Made by a program: the position numbers and the translations under genes. 64,000 nucleotides of DNA from Caloranaerobacter ferrireducens (lineage in GTDB: Bacteria > Bacillota > Clostridia > Tissierellales > Thermohalobacteraceae): NCBI RefSeq assembly GCF_001730685.1, contig NZ_MDJR01000002.1:124001-188000 (forward strand), given 5' to 3'. Positions 8,384 to 16,299 of this stretch are shown here, in pieces (position 1 is the stretch's first letter; each line of letters begins with the position of its first letter). Under the pieces are notes generated by a model. The model worked only from the letters and a program-made list of their open reading frames with translations. It had not been told where the DNA came from and searched no databases.

Positions 8384-9727
8384 ATGAATATAGCATTGTG
8401 TCACTATCGAGTAGGAGAAACAGATGGCGTATCTTTAGAAATGGATAAATGGAAAAAAGTATTAGAAAGAATGGGACATAAAGTATATATGTTAGCTGGT
8501 AGTGAAGGAACTGCTGATGCGTATATAATTGAAGAAATGCATATACGATTACCTGAAGATTTAAAAATAGAACGAAATGCTTATGTTGAACTAAAAGATT
8601 ATAAAACAGAAGAAGAGTTAAAAGATTCAGTTGAAGCTTTAAGTAAAAAAATTGAAGATAAATTAATCAAATTTATTAAAGATTATAAGATAGATGTATT
8701 AGTACCAAATAATATTTTTTCACTAGGAAGAGGATTATCGACTGCATTAGCATTTAAAAGAGCAATTGAAAAAACAGGTGTGAAATGTGTAAATCATCAT
8801 CATGACTTCTATTGGGAAAGAGAACTTTATTCTCATCCTACTTGTAAATATGTAGAAGGTTTACAGGATGAATACTTCCCTCCTAAAATAGAAAATATGA
8901 AGCATGCGGTAATCAATACTCCAGCTCAAAAAGATCTTAAAGAAAAAAAGGGCTTAGACTCTACAGTTGTACCTAATGTATTTGATTTTAATGCTCCATT
9001 ATGGGAGGAAGATGAATACAATAAAGATTTCAGACAAGCTGTAGGGCTTAAAGAAAATGAAATTTTTATGTTACAGGCAACACGAGTTGTTGATAGAAAA
9101 GCTATTGAACTTGCAATAGATTTAATTGCAGAATTGAATAAACCTGAAAATAAAGAAAAGATGATTGGCAAGACACTTTACGATGGTAGAGTTTTTAAAG
9201 AAGATAGTGAATATGTATTGGTAATGGTAGGACTACACGAAGGGTCAGAAGGATATGTAGAAAAATTAAAAGAACATGCCAATAAGAAAGGTGTTAAAGT
9301 TATAATTAGACCTGACTTAGTTGACCATTCAAGACACATAAAAGATGGTAGGAAAGTTTATTCTCTATGGGATGCATATGTGAAAGCTGATATTATTACT
9401 TATCCAAGTATTTATGAAGGATGGGGCAATCAATTCTTAGAAGGTCTATTTGCTAAGAAGCCTATGGTAGTTTTTGAATATAGTGTTTTCTTAGCTGATA
9501 TTAAGGATAAAGGATTTAATTATATTAGTTTAGGAGATAAATATGAGACTTTAGAGAATGGATTAGTTAAAGTTAGTGATGATATTTTAGAAAAGGCTGC
9601 TGCTGAAACTATAAAATATCTAACTGATAAAGACTTTAGAGAAAAAGCAGTCCATGAAAATTTCAAATTAGGTAAAGAACACTATTCTTTAGAAGCTCTT
9701 GAAAAAATATTAAGGACATTATTCTAA
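8384..9727 (+). CDS. GT4-family glycosyltransferase
   Basis: This is a GT-B fold, retaining glycosyltransferase that should move a sugar from a nucleotide donor to an acceptor in the cytosol. The N-terminal Rossmann half opens MNIALCHYRVGETDGVSLEM and has the acceptor-side segment CVNHHHDFYWERELY (about 135-150). The C-terminal half has the donor-binding EX7E motif, Glu345 to Glu353 (YEGWGNQFLE). It has 447 residues and no signal peptide or membrane helix. It follows the ATPase gene by 35 bp with a good SD (AAAGGAG) and precedes a GH130 gene. Donor and acceptor are unknown; resemblance to solute synthases such as mannosylglucosyl-glycerate enzymes is only an impression. Confidence 0.85.
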   Translation: MNIALCHYRVGETDGVSLEMDKWKKVLERMGHKVYMLAGSEGTADAYIIEEMHIRLPEDLKIERNAYVELKDYKTEEELKDSVEALSKKIEDKLIKFIKDYKIDVLVPNNIFSLGRGLSTALAFKRAIEKTGVKCVNHHHDFYWERELYSHPTCKYVEGLQDEYFPPKIENMKHAVINTPAQKDLKEKKGLDSTVVPNVFDFNAPLWEEDEYNKDFRQAVGLKENEIFMLQATRVVDRKAIELAIDLIAELNKPENKEKMIGKTLYDGRVFKEDSEYVLVMVGLHEGSEGYVEKLKEHANKKGVKVIIRPDLVDHSRHIKDGRKVYSLWDAYVKADIITYPSIYEGWGNQFLEGLFAKKPMVVFEYSVFLADIKDKGFNYISLGDKYETLENGLVKVSDDILEKAAAETIKYLTDKDFREKAVHENFKLGKEHYSLEALEKILRTLF

Positions 9728-9744
9728 AGAAAGGAGTAGTTTCT

Positions 9745-10662
9745 ATGATACTTAAGCTGAAGCGGGTATCAGATAAACCTATTTTAGAGCCAAAACAGCA
9801 TCATGAGTGGGAAAAAGCAGCAGTATACAATGTGGGCGCTATAAAAGATAATGGATTAGTTCATATGATATACAGAGCTACTGACAAAAACTCAAATGGT
9901 AGAGTTTGTTCTGACTACATGAACTATTTTGGATATGCTGTTAGCACAGATGGAATTAATTTTAACAGGTTAGAAAAGCCGATATTAGGACCAATTGAAG
10001 GGCAGGAGCAAAGAGGTGTAGAAGATCCTCGAATTGTAAAAATTGATGACACATATTACATGCTGTATACAGGCTTTGGTGGGAGATTTGATGGCGATTT
10101 TAGAATATGTATGGCTACAAGTAAAAACTTGATTGATTGGGAAAGACATGGAGTATTATTAGATGAACCAAATAAAGATGCTTCCTTGTTTCCAGAGAAA
10201 ATAAATGGGAAGTATGTTTTAATTCATAGAAGGGCACCACATATTTGGATTGCTTATTCAGATGATTTAAAAACTTGGACAGATCATAAAATTTTAGCTG
10301 AAGTTAAAGAAGAAAATGAGTGGGAAAGCTTAAAAATAGGATTGGCTGGACCACCATTTAAAACAGAAAAGGGTTGGGTTTTAATATATCATGGTGTGAG
10401 TAAAGAAAGACGTTATTCATTAGGTATTATGCTATTAGATTTAGAAGATCCTTCAAAAGTTATATACAGACAAGATAAGCCTATTTTAGAACCTGAGCTA
10501 GATTGGGAGATTAATGGATATGTTCCTAATGTAGTATTTAGCTGCGGTCAGGCTATTATAGATGATGAACTACTAGTATATTATGGAGGAGCAGATACAG
10601 TAACAGGAGTTGCTAGGGCTAAAATGTCTGATGTAATGAAACTGTTTGAACTGGCTGTATAA
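9745..10662 (+). CDS. GH130-family glycoside phosphorylase/hydrolase
   Basis: This is a five-bladed beta-propeller enzyme of family GH130, whose known members cleave beta-mannosides, mostly by inverting phosphorolysis to mannose-1-phosphate. The diagnostic GVEDPRI motif is at residues 91-97, with Asp94 the likely proton donor. Blade repeats such as YYMLYTGFGG and WIAYSDDLKTW are clear, and basic residues in HRRAPH and YHGV fit the phosphate site of the phosphorylase branch. It has 305 residues and no signal peptide, so it acts on an imported or internally made glycoside. It starts 17 bp after the GT4 gene. Linkage specificity cannot be told from sequence alone. Confidence 0.85.
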   Translation: MILKLKRVSDKPILEPKQHHEWEKAAVYNVGAIKDNGLVHMIYRATDKNSNGRVCSDYMNYFGYAVSTDGINFNRLEKPILGPIEGQEQRGVEDPRIVKIDDTYYMLYTGFGGRFDGDFRICMATSKNLIDWERHGVLLDEPNKDASLFPEKINGKYVLIHRRAPHIWIAYSDDLKTWTDHKILAEVKEENEWESLKIGLAGPPFKTEKGWVLIYHGVSKERRYSLGIMLLDLEDPSKVIYRQDKPILEPELDWEINGYVPNVVFSCGQAIIDDELLVYYGGADTVTGVARAKMSDVMKLFELAV

Positions 10663-10701
10663 GTTAGATGAGATTAAAAAATCAGAATGGAGAATGTTTA
10701 A

Positions 10702-12384
10702 ATGTGGTGGAAAAATGCTATTATATATGAAATATTTCCAAGAAGTTTCAAAGATAGCAATGGAGACGGTATAGGAGATATACAGGGGATTATATCTAAA
10801 TTGGATTACTTAAAAGATTTGGGTGTAGATGCAATTTGGCTTTGTCCTGTATATCCTTCACCTAATAATGACAGCGGATATGATGTGAGTGATTATTACG
10901 ATATCTGGGATGAACTTGGAAGTATGGAAGATATAGAAGAGCTAATTGAAGAAATGCATAAAAGAGATATGAAATTAATAATGGAATTGGTAGCTAATCA
11001 TACTTCTGATGAACACAAATGGTTTATTGAATCAAGAAAATCTAAAGATAATCCATATAGAAATTATTATATCTGGAGACCAGGCAAAGATGGTCAAGAA
11101 CCGAATAATTGGCTCTCAACAAAGTTAGGTGGTTCTGTTTGGACTTATGATGACAATACAGAAGAATATTATTTACATCTTTATTCATCTAAGCAGCCTG
11201 ATTTAAATTGGGAAAATCCAAAGGTACGTCAAGAGGTATATAATATTATGCGTTTTTGGTTTAATAAGGGTGTAGATGGATTTAGGATGGATGTAATAAA
11301 CAAGATAGCTAAAGCTCCAGGATTACCCGACGTAGAGAGGAAAGAAGGAGACAAAAGAAAATATCTACCTTGTGAAGAATATTATGAAAATTATCCTAAG
11401 GTTCACGATTACTTAAAGGAAATGAATAGAGAGGTATTGTCAAAATATGAAGATAAATTAGCTATGGGTCAGACTTCTGGAGTTACACCTAAGCAGGCAT
11501 ATTTATACACAGGAGAAGATAGAGGAGAATTAAATCTTTTTCTTCAGTTTGAACATATTGATATCGACAGAGGGCCAAATAACAAGAAATTGCCATTTAA
11601 TGCATTAGAGTTTAAAAAGAGTTTAGCAAAGTGGCAGACAGCAATGGACGGAAAATTATGGAACGCATTATTTTTTGGAAGTCATGATGCTCCTAGACCA
11701 GTTTCACACTACGGTAATGATAAAAAGTACAGAGTTGAATCAGCTAAGATGTTGGCAACAGTTTTATTTACTTTAAAAGGAACACCTATAATATATCAAG
11801 GTGAAGAAATTGGGATGACAAATGTTAGATTTGAGAATATAGAGGATTATAAAGATATAAGAACTCATAATATGTACAGGGAAAGATATTTAGAAGGTGG
11901 AGAGAATTTAAAGAACGTAATGCAAGATATTTGGGAATTGAGTCGTGATAATGCACGTACTCCAATGCAGTGGGATGATAGTGAAAATGCTGGTTTTACA
12001 AAGGGTAAGCCTTGGATAAAACCAAATCCAAATTATAAAGAAATAAATGTGCGAAAATCTCTAAATGATAGTAATTCAATATTAAACTATTATAAGAGTA
12101 TGATAAAGCTGCGTAAGAGTAATGAAGTATTGTTAAACGGGGATTTTAGGTTGATATTTGAAGATGATCCAAACATTTTTGCTTATTTTAGAGAGTTGAA
12201 TAAAAAGAAAGTGCTAGTTATTACAAATTTCTCAGATAAGGATATAGAAATAAATCTTTCAAGAGAAATAGGAGAAATAGATGATTTTAAGCTTTTGATT
12301 AGTAACTATGAAGTTAATGAATGGAATATAGAAAGCATAGAATTAAAACCATTTGAAGCAAGAGTATATGAGTTTGGAGCGTGA
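10702..12384 (+). CDS. GH13 oligo-1,6-glucosidase-like protein lacking the acid/base Glu
   Basis: This 560-residue cytosolic protein matches Bacillus oligo-1,6-glucosidase end to end, including the fingerprint IYEIFPRSFKDSNGDGIGDI, the C-terminal all-beta domain and the block RDNARTPMQWDD. The nucleophile (GFRMD, Asp197) and the third carboxylate (SHD, Asp329) are present. At the general acid/base position the family has Glu in VGEMPG; here the codon is CAG, giving Gln257 in MGQTSG. Without that Glu, ordinary retaining hydrolysis should be strongly impaired. The protein may be a binding or regulatory subunit, or use a substrate that needs no acid catalysis. It is followed 4 nt later by the unrecognised GT-like gene, suggesting tight coupling. 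Confidence 0.88.
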   Translation: MWWKNAIIYEIFPRSFKDSNGDGIGDIQGIISKLDYLKDLGVDAIWLCPVYPSPNNDSGYDVSDYYDIWDELGSMEDIEELIEEMHKRDMKLIMELVANHTSDEHKWFIESRKSKDNPYRNYYIWRPGKDGQEPNNWLSTKLGGSVWTYDDNTEEYYLHLYSSKQPDLNWENPKVRQEVYNIMRFWFNKGVDGFRMDVINKIAKAPGLPDVERKEGDKRKYLPCEEYYENYPKVHDYLKEMNREVLSKYEDKLAMGQTSGVTPKQAYLYTGEDRGELNLFLQFEHIDIDRGPNNKKLPFNALEFKKSLAKWQTAMDGKLWNALFFGSHDAPRPVSHYGNDKKYRVESAKMLATVLFTLKGTPIIYQGEEIGMTNVRFENIEDYKDIRTHNMYRERYLEGGENLKNVMQDIWELSRDNARTPMQWDDSENAGFTKGKPWIKPNPNYKEINVRKSLNDSNSILNYYKSMIKLRKSNEVLLNGDFRLIFEDDPNIFAYFRELNKKKVLVITNFSDKDIEINLSREIGEIDDFKLLISNYEVNEWNIESIELKPFEARVYEFGA

Positions 12385-12388
12385 CAAA

Positions 12389-14281
12389 ATGGGGGAAGTA
12401 GTGAATAATCTAATAAACATCTTAGCAGAGAATTTATTAGGAGAAAATGAATTTGAAAACATTAATAAAGAGCAAAGTGATATAAAAAAATTCATATTAT
12501 CTATGTTATTTTTACCAAATGAAAAATACAAAGAAGAAGCTAAAAAAATATTAATAGAATTAGGCAGAAAAGAAGATTTTAGAAGGTATATAAAATATTT
12601 TGAAAAAGTTTTTGATAAGGTATCTAATGAATTGGAAAGGAATTGTAGTAACTGGGAAAGTAGATTTGATAGATTGGAAACTGTTAAGGATAAGAAAAAA
12701 GAGATAAGTAGTTGGTTTTTTCCTGAAAACACACTAGATATAGATGAAGAAACTATTAAAAATATTAGAGATTCAAGAAGAGTTCAGATAATAAAGTTCA
12801 ATGATAATGCAATAAAAAATCCATTTAAGCAGATACTATTTACTTCTAACATATTATTAACGATGCCTAAAGATTTCAATAAACTGCCAAAGGAATTTGC
12901 TGATAAACTTGATAAGCAGGAAGAACAGGAATACTGGTTTGACCATCCAATTCCTTTAGATATTGAAGATTCATCTAATGAAATAATATATGGTTTATCT
13001 AATTTAAATAAAGCAGTTAAAATTGAAACGGAAGAAAAGTTAAACGTAGTTTTATGTGTATCTTGTACTCATCCTTCAATTAAAAAAATTGCGAAAGAAT
13101 ATATTAAGTCAAAGTTAAAAAATTTAGATTTAAGTTCACTTAATATTTACATATTTACGGAAGATGATACTAAAAAAATTATCAAAGAAATCTTTGAACC
13201 TATATTAGGAAAAGATAGTGATAAAATTAAAAGCCTATATTCAACCTTTGGTGTAGATGGAAATTATGGAAGACATTATTCTTTTTTAAAAGCTATTGCT
13301 TCTTTATGGAATGTGTTAATAGATGAAAACATTATTGCTACTTATAAAATAGATTTAGATCAGGTCTTTCCACAAAAACGTATTTACAAAGAAACTGGAA
13401 GTTTTTCATTTGAGAAGTTAAAGAATAGTAGATGGGGAGCAATAGGTAAAGATAAAAGTGGAAATACAGTAAAATTGGGAATGGTAGCTGGAGCTTTAGT
13501 AAATGATAAAGACTTTGATAAGTCAATATATGAACCAGATGTAAAAAAGCCATCTGAACACTATACTTTAGACCAGTATATTTTTAATAGTCATAGACCA
13601 CAATATATATCTACAATTGCAGAAATGGGTACATTATATAAAACATCAGAAGAGTGCATAATGAGATTTCATGTAACAGGTGGGATGAATGGTATTTTAG
13701 TAGAAGATTTAAATAAATTTAGACCTTTTACTCCAAGGTTTATAACAAGAGCTGAAGATCAAGCTTATATTATTTCTACTTTATACGATGAGAAAGATGG
13801 AATGTATTTAAGGTGCTACCATCAAGACCATTTTATTATGAGACATGACAAAGAAACTTTTTTATGTGAAGATTTAAAAGAATTTGAGATTCCTAAGCAT
13901 GTAGGTGATTATGAGAGAATCATGTTATTTAGTCATTATGCTAATGACATACTTAAGGATTTTGATAGAATTAAAAAGGCTATTTATCCTTTTACAGGTT
14001 GTTTTATAACCCAAATACCATACACTATTACATGCTTTAGAGCATTATTTAAGGCTTATGAACTAGCCAAAGAAAATGAAAGAGATGCAAAAATATTTTT
14101 AGATAATATTGTTAATAGGATGCCTAAGGTATATGAAAAAATTGAATCAGGATATTATTTGAGGCAGTATAATGAAGACAAAGAAGCTTGGAATATATAT
14201 TATGATATTTTAGCTAATAAGAAAACAAGTGATTATAAGGATATTGCTTGGGAAATAGTTAAAGATTGCAAGGTTAATTAA
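12389..14281 (+). CDS. Unrecognised protein resembling a GT-A glycosyltransferase
   Basis: I do not recognise this protein firmly. The start chosen is the ATG 4 nt after the GH13 stop, with GGAG upstream; longer versions from TTG/ATG codons inside the GH13 gene are possible. It has 630 residues, no signal peptide and no membrane helices. The N-terminal 200 residues look helical. The central part reads like a nucleotide-sugar transferase: beta strand plus DLDQ (Asp322-Asp324, a DxD-type metal site), a GMNGIL turn, and RAEDQ (Glu456-Asp457). A HQDHF segment follows. It ends the locus before a strong terminator. It probably cooperates with the GT4, GH130 and GH13 proteins, but the reaction is unknown. 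Confidence 0.75.
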   Translation: MGEVVNNLINILAENLLGENEFENINKEQSDIKKFILSMLFLPNEKYKEEAKKILIELGRKEDFRRYIKYFEKVFDKVSNELERNCSNWESRFDRLETVKDKKKEISSWFFPENTLDIDEETIKNIRDSRRVQIIKFNDNAIKNPFKQILFTSNILLTMPKDFNKLPKEFADKLDKQEEQEYWFDHPIPLDIEDSSNEIIYGLSNLNKAVKIETEEKLNVVLCVSCTHPSIKKIAKEYIKSKLKNLDLSSLNIYIFTEDDTKKIIKEIFEPILGKDSDKIKSLYSTFGVDGNYGRHYSFLKAIASLWNVLIDENIIATYKIDLDQVFPQKRIYKETGSFSFEKLKNSRWGAIGKDKSGNTVKLGMVAGALVNDKDFDKSIYEPDVKKPSEHYTLDQYIFNSHRPQYISTIAEMGTLYKTSEECIMRFHVTGGMNGILVEDLNKFRPFTPRFITRAEDQAYIISTLYDEKDGMYLRCYHQDHFIMRHDKETFLCEDLKEFEIPKHVGDYERIMLFSHYANDILKDFDRIKKAIYPFTGCFITQIPYTITCFRALFKAYELAKENERDAKIFLDNIVNRMPKVYEKIESGYYLRQYNEDKEAWNIYYDILANKKTSDYKDIAWEIVKDCKVN

Positions 14282-14291
14282 ATCCCCCTTT

Positions 14292-14340
14292 AAAATAGAG
14301 AAGAGTACAGGAGTAATCTCTGTATTCTTCTCTATTTTGT
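14292..14340 (+). terminator. Terminator of the LacI/ABC/GT4/GH130 operon
   Basis: A long inverted repeat (AAAATAGAGAAGA...TCTTCTCTATTTT with inner TACAG/CTGTA) with a 9-nt loop and T-rich tail follows the last gene. Confidence 0.85.
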
Positions 14341-14356
14341 TTGCCAATCAAAAAAA

Positions 14357-14474
14357 GAACAAAATCTTCGATAATAAATTATAAGATTGATTTTGCCTAT
14401 ATCCATAAACGGAAATTATATTATAAATTATCTATAATTTGATAAGGTATATAATTTCCTATGGATTATAAAAA
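14357..14474 (+). repeat. Two-hairpin interspersed repeat, copy A
   Basis: The 5' half forms CAAAATC/GATTTTG (14360-14366 with 14389-14395). The 3' half forms an 18-bp stem with a 3-nt bulge: ATCCATA-aac-GGAAATTATAT pairs with ATATAATTTCC-TATGGAT (14449-14466). It is homologous to the copies at 18941, 22871 and 58493. It lies between an operon terminator and the next promoter, and has no coding capacity. Confidence 0.85.
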
Positions 14475-14477
14475 ATA

Positions 14478-14506
14478 TTGACATATAAAACCAATTATAG
14501 TAGTAT
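14478..14506 (+). promoter_or_regulatory. SigA-type promoter of the first GNAT gene
   Basis: TTGACA (14478-14483), 17-nt spacer and TAGTAT (14501-14506). The predicted start falls about 15 nt before a terminator hairpin, so the leader is very short. Confidence 0.7.
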
Positions 14507-14527
14507 ATATAGAAATATCAAAAAACG

Positions 14528-14562
14528 CCTATTGTACTTGATTGTACAATAGGTATTTTTTT
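14528..14562 (+). terminator. Leader terminator/attenuator before a GNAT gene
   Basis: A perfect 10-bp stem CCTATTGTAC/GTACAATAGG, 6-nt loop and T7 run stand between the promoter and the acetyltransferase SD. Most transcripts should stop here unless something prevents hairpin formation; no known riboswitch or T-box fits in so short a leader. Confidence 0.8.
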
Positions 14563-14579
14563 AAAAAGGGGTGGGAATT

Positions 14580-15116
14580 ATGTTGATAGGTCAAAAAGTA
14601 AGACTAAGGGGTATTACAGAAGAAGATTTACCTAAAGCTACCGAATATATGAATGATCCAGAAGTTATTCTTAATCTTTATACAAGTATACCTTATCCTT
14701 TGACATTAGATAGGGAAAAGAAATGGTATGAAAGTCAAATGGAAAATAAGGATACATATAATTTTGCTATAGAAACTTTAGATGAAGGATTATACATTGG
14801 TGGCTGTGGAATAAATAGGCTTGATTTGAAAAATGGAGTAGCTGTAGTAGGTATATTTATCGGTCATAAAGATTATAGAGGCAAAGGCTACGGAACAGAT
14901 GCAATGAATGTTCTATTAGATTTTATATTTAATCAGATTAATGTTAATAAAGTTCAGCTTGATGTATTTGCGTTCAATGAAAGAGCAATAAAATCATATA
15001 AAAAGTGTGGTTTTATTGAAGAAGGTAGACTAAGACAGATAATTTTTAGAAATGGTAAATATCAAGATGTAATTGTTATGGGGATACTTAGAGAAGAATA
15101 TTTTAAGAATAAATAA
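14580..15116 (+). CDS. GNAT acetyltransferase, RimJ/RimL type
   Basis: This protein transfers acetyl from acetyl-CoA to an amine, by family analogy a protein N-terminus or a small molecule. Its 178 residues show the RimJ/RimL layout: VRLRGITEEDL at the start, strand beta4 VAVVGIFIG, and the CoA pyrophosphate loop YRGKGYG near residue 100, followed by NERAIKSYKKCGF. The ATG is favoured over a GTG three codons upstream because AAAGGGG lies 8 nt before it. Expression seems controlled by a short leader with a terminator. Its last 50 nt are duplicated after the next gene. The substrate is unknown. Confidence 0.88.
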   Translation: MLIGQKVRLRGITEEDLPKATEYMNDPEVILNLYTSIPYPLTLDREKKWYESQMENKDTYNFAIETLDEGLYIGGCGINRLDLKNGVAVVGIFIGHKDYRGKGYGTDAMNVLLDFIFNQINVNKVQLDVFAFNERAIKSYKKCGFIEEGRLRQIIFRNGKYQDVIVMGILREEYFKNK

Positions 15117-15196
15117 GTTGAGAAATAATGTTTATATATGGTATATAGTATAGTTTTTAGTACAGTTTTTACATTTACTGAAAGGAGATTTTTAAA

Positions 15197-15739
15197 ATGT
15201 TTAAGATTAGAAAAAATAATGAAGTTGAAACTGAGAGGTTAATTTTAAGAAAGCTTAAAAATGATGATTTTGAGACTTTTGCAAGCATAGTTGGCGATGA
15301 TGAAATAGGTAAACAGTTACCTAAAGGAGAGGGATATACTTATGAGGAAGCAAAGAGATGGTTAGATAGAATTCAATTGAGTTGGAATGAAAATAACTAT
15401 GGCGTTTGGGGAGTTATAAATAAAGAAAGTGGCAATTTAATTGGATATTGTGGATTAAACAAGATTGAAGAGCTTGATGAAGTTGAGGTGTTGTACGGAA
15501 TTTCTAAAGATATGTGGGGAAGAGGATATGCTACTGAGGCTGCGTATTCATCCCTAAGATTTGGATTTGAACAATTAAACTTTGAGAAAATTATTGGACT
15601 GGCTAAAATTAAGAATATTGCTTCAATTAATGTTTTGAAGAAAATAGGTTTAAAATACAAAAAGGATATGACGATTTTTCGAATTGATGTTAAGTATTTT
15701 GAATTAACTAGAGAAGAGTTCAATAATAGTTGTAAATAA
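15197..15739 (+). CDS. GNAT acetyltransferase
   Basis: This is a second GNAT protein of 180 residues, only distantly like its neighbour. It opens ETERLILRKLKNDDF, typical of ribosomal-protein-type acetyltransferases, and has the CoA loop WGRGYATEA near residue 115 and SINVLKKIGLKY near 142. A perfect SD (AAAGGAG) precedes the ATG. It may be cotranscribed with the upstream GNAT gene (80-bp gap). Immediately after its stop lies a copied tail of the upstream gene, then a terminator, so the pair has been rearranged. The acceptor substrate is not known. Confidence 0.88.
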   Translation: MFKIRKNNEVETERLILRKLKNDDFETFASIVGDDEIGKQLPKGEGYTYEEAKRWLDRIQLSWNENNYGVWGVINKESGNLIGYCGLNKIEELDEVEVLYGISKDMWGRGYATEAAYSSLRFGFEQLNFEKIIGLAKIKNIASINVLKKIGLKYKKDMTIFRIDVKYFELTREEFNNSCK

Positions 15740-15742
15740 TAA

Positions 15743-15792
15743 AAGATGTAATTGTTATGGAGATACTTAGAGAAGAATATTTTAAGAATAGA
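15743..15792 (+). repeat. Duplicated 3' end of the upstream GNAT gene
   Basis: About 50 nt repeat the end of the first acetyltransferase gene (15064-15113) with one difference (GGGGATAC versus GGAGATAC). The copied frame encodes the same tail (DVIVMEILREEYFKN). It marks a past duplication in which the second GNAT gene came to lie between two copies of the tail, or the remains of a third gene. Confidence 0.85.
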
Positions 15793-15796
15793 CGAT

Positions 15797-15824
15797 AAAT
15801 CTGGCAGTAAGCCAGATTTTTTTT
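15797..15824 (+). terminator. Rho-independent terminator after the GNAT pair
   Basis: Stem AAATCTGGC/GCCAGATTT (9 bp), 5-nt loop, followed by further T. Confidence 0.9.
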
Positions 15825-15859
15825 GTAAATTTATAGAAAAAATAAAATAAGGTTATATA

Positions 15860-15888
15860 TTGACTTATGTGTGAATATATTATATACT
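15860..15888 (+). promoter_or_regulatory. Promoter of the GntR-ABC operon
   Basis: TTGACT (15860-15865), 17-nt spacer, TATACT (15883-15888). The -10 box overlaps a perfect palindromic operator. Confidence 0.8.
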
Positions 15889-15910
15889 GTATATAAACAA
15901 TATATACAGT
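15886..15910. promoter_or_regulatory. Operator for the YtrA-type GntR regulator
   Basis: A perfect inverted repeat, ACTGTATATA and TATATACAGT, is separated by 5 nt and covers the end of the -10 box through about +18. Its size and position are typical of YtrA-subfamily GntR autoregulation. Confidence 0.75.
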
Positions 15911-15925
15911 GAAGGGAGCAAGAAT

Positions 15926-16294
15926 ATGTATATATTTATTTCTCATACTAATCCGGACCCGTTATATAAACAGATAAAAGATCAAATAAAAAATGCTATT
16001 GCTTCTGGTCAACTAAAAGAGGGAGAAGCACTACCTTCAATTAGAGGTTTAGCAAAAGAGTTAAAAACAAGTGTTATAACCATTAAAAGAGCATATAGCG
16101 ACTTAGAAAATGAAGGGTATATTATAACAAGACCGGGATTAGGCTCTTTTGTAGCAAGTATCAGCAAAGAAAGACTAAAGGATGAAAAACTGAAAGAAAT
16201 AGAGGCAAAGCTCAAAAGTATTACAGAAGATGCAGAAAAATACGGAATTAAGATTGATGATATTATTAACATTTTAAAAGAATTGGAGGGATGA
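15926..16294 (+). CDS. GntR-family regulator, YtrA subfamily
   Basis: This is a 122-residue DNA-binding protein with a winged helix-turn-helix (residues 10-75: PLYKQIKDQIKNAIASG, LPSIRGLAKELKTS) and only a short helical C-terminal tail, the hallmark of the YtrA subgroup, which lacks a large effector domain. It heads an operon with an ABC ATPase and a membrane protein, as in Bacillus ytr-type loci that respond to cell-envelope stress. The perfect palindrome over its promoter is the likely autoregulatory site. Its last codons overlap the ATPase SD region. Confidence 0.9.
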   Translation: MYIFISHTNPDPLYKQIKDQIKNAIASGQLKEGEALPSIRGLAKELKTSVITIKRAYSDLENEGYIITRPGLGSFVASISKERLKDEKLKEIEAKLKSITEDAEKYGIKIDDIINILKELEG

Positions 16295-16299
16295 TATTT

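Noticed and set aside
8384-9727. Mannosylglucosyl-3-phosphoglycerate synthase (MggA)
   Set aside because: The resemblance is only at GT4 level; there is no partner phosphatase or GpgS-like gene in the operon, and GH130 acts on beta-mannosides, unlike that alpha-linked solute.
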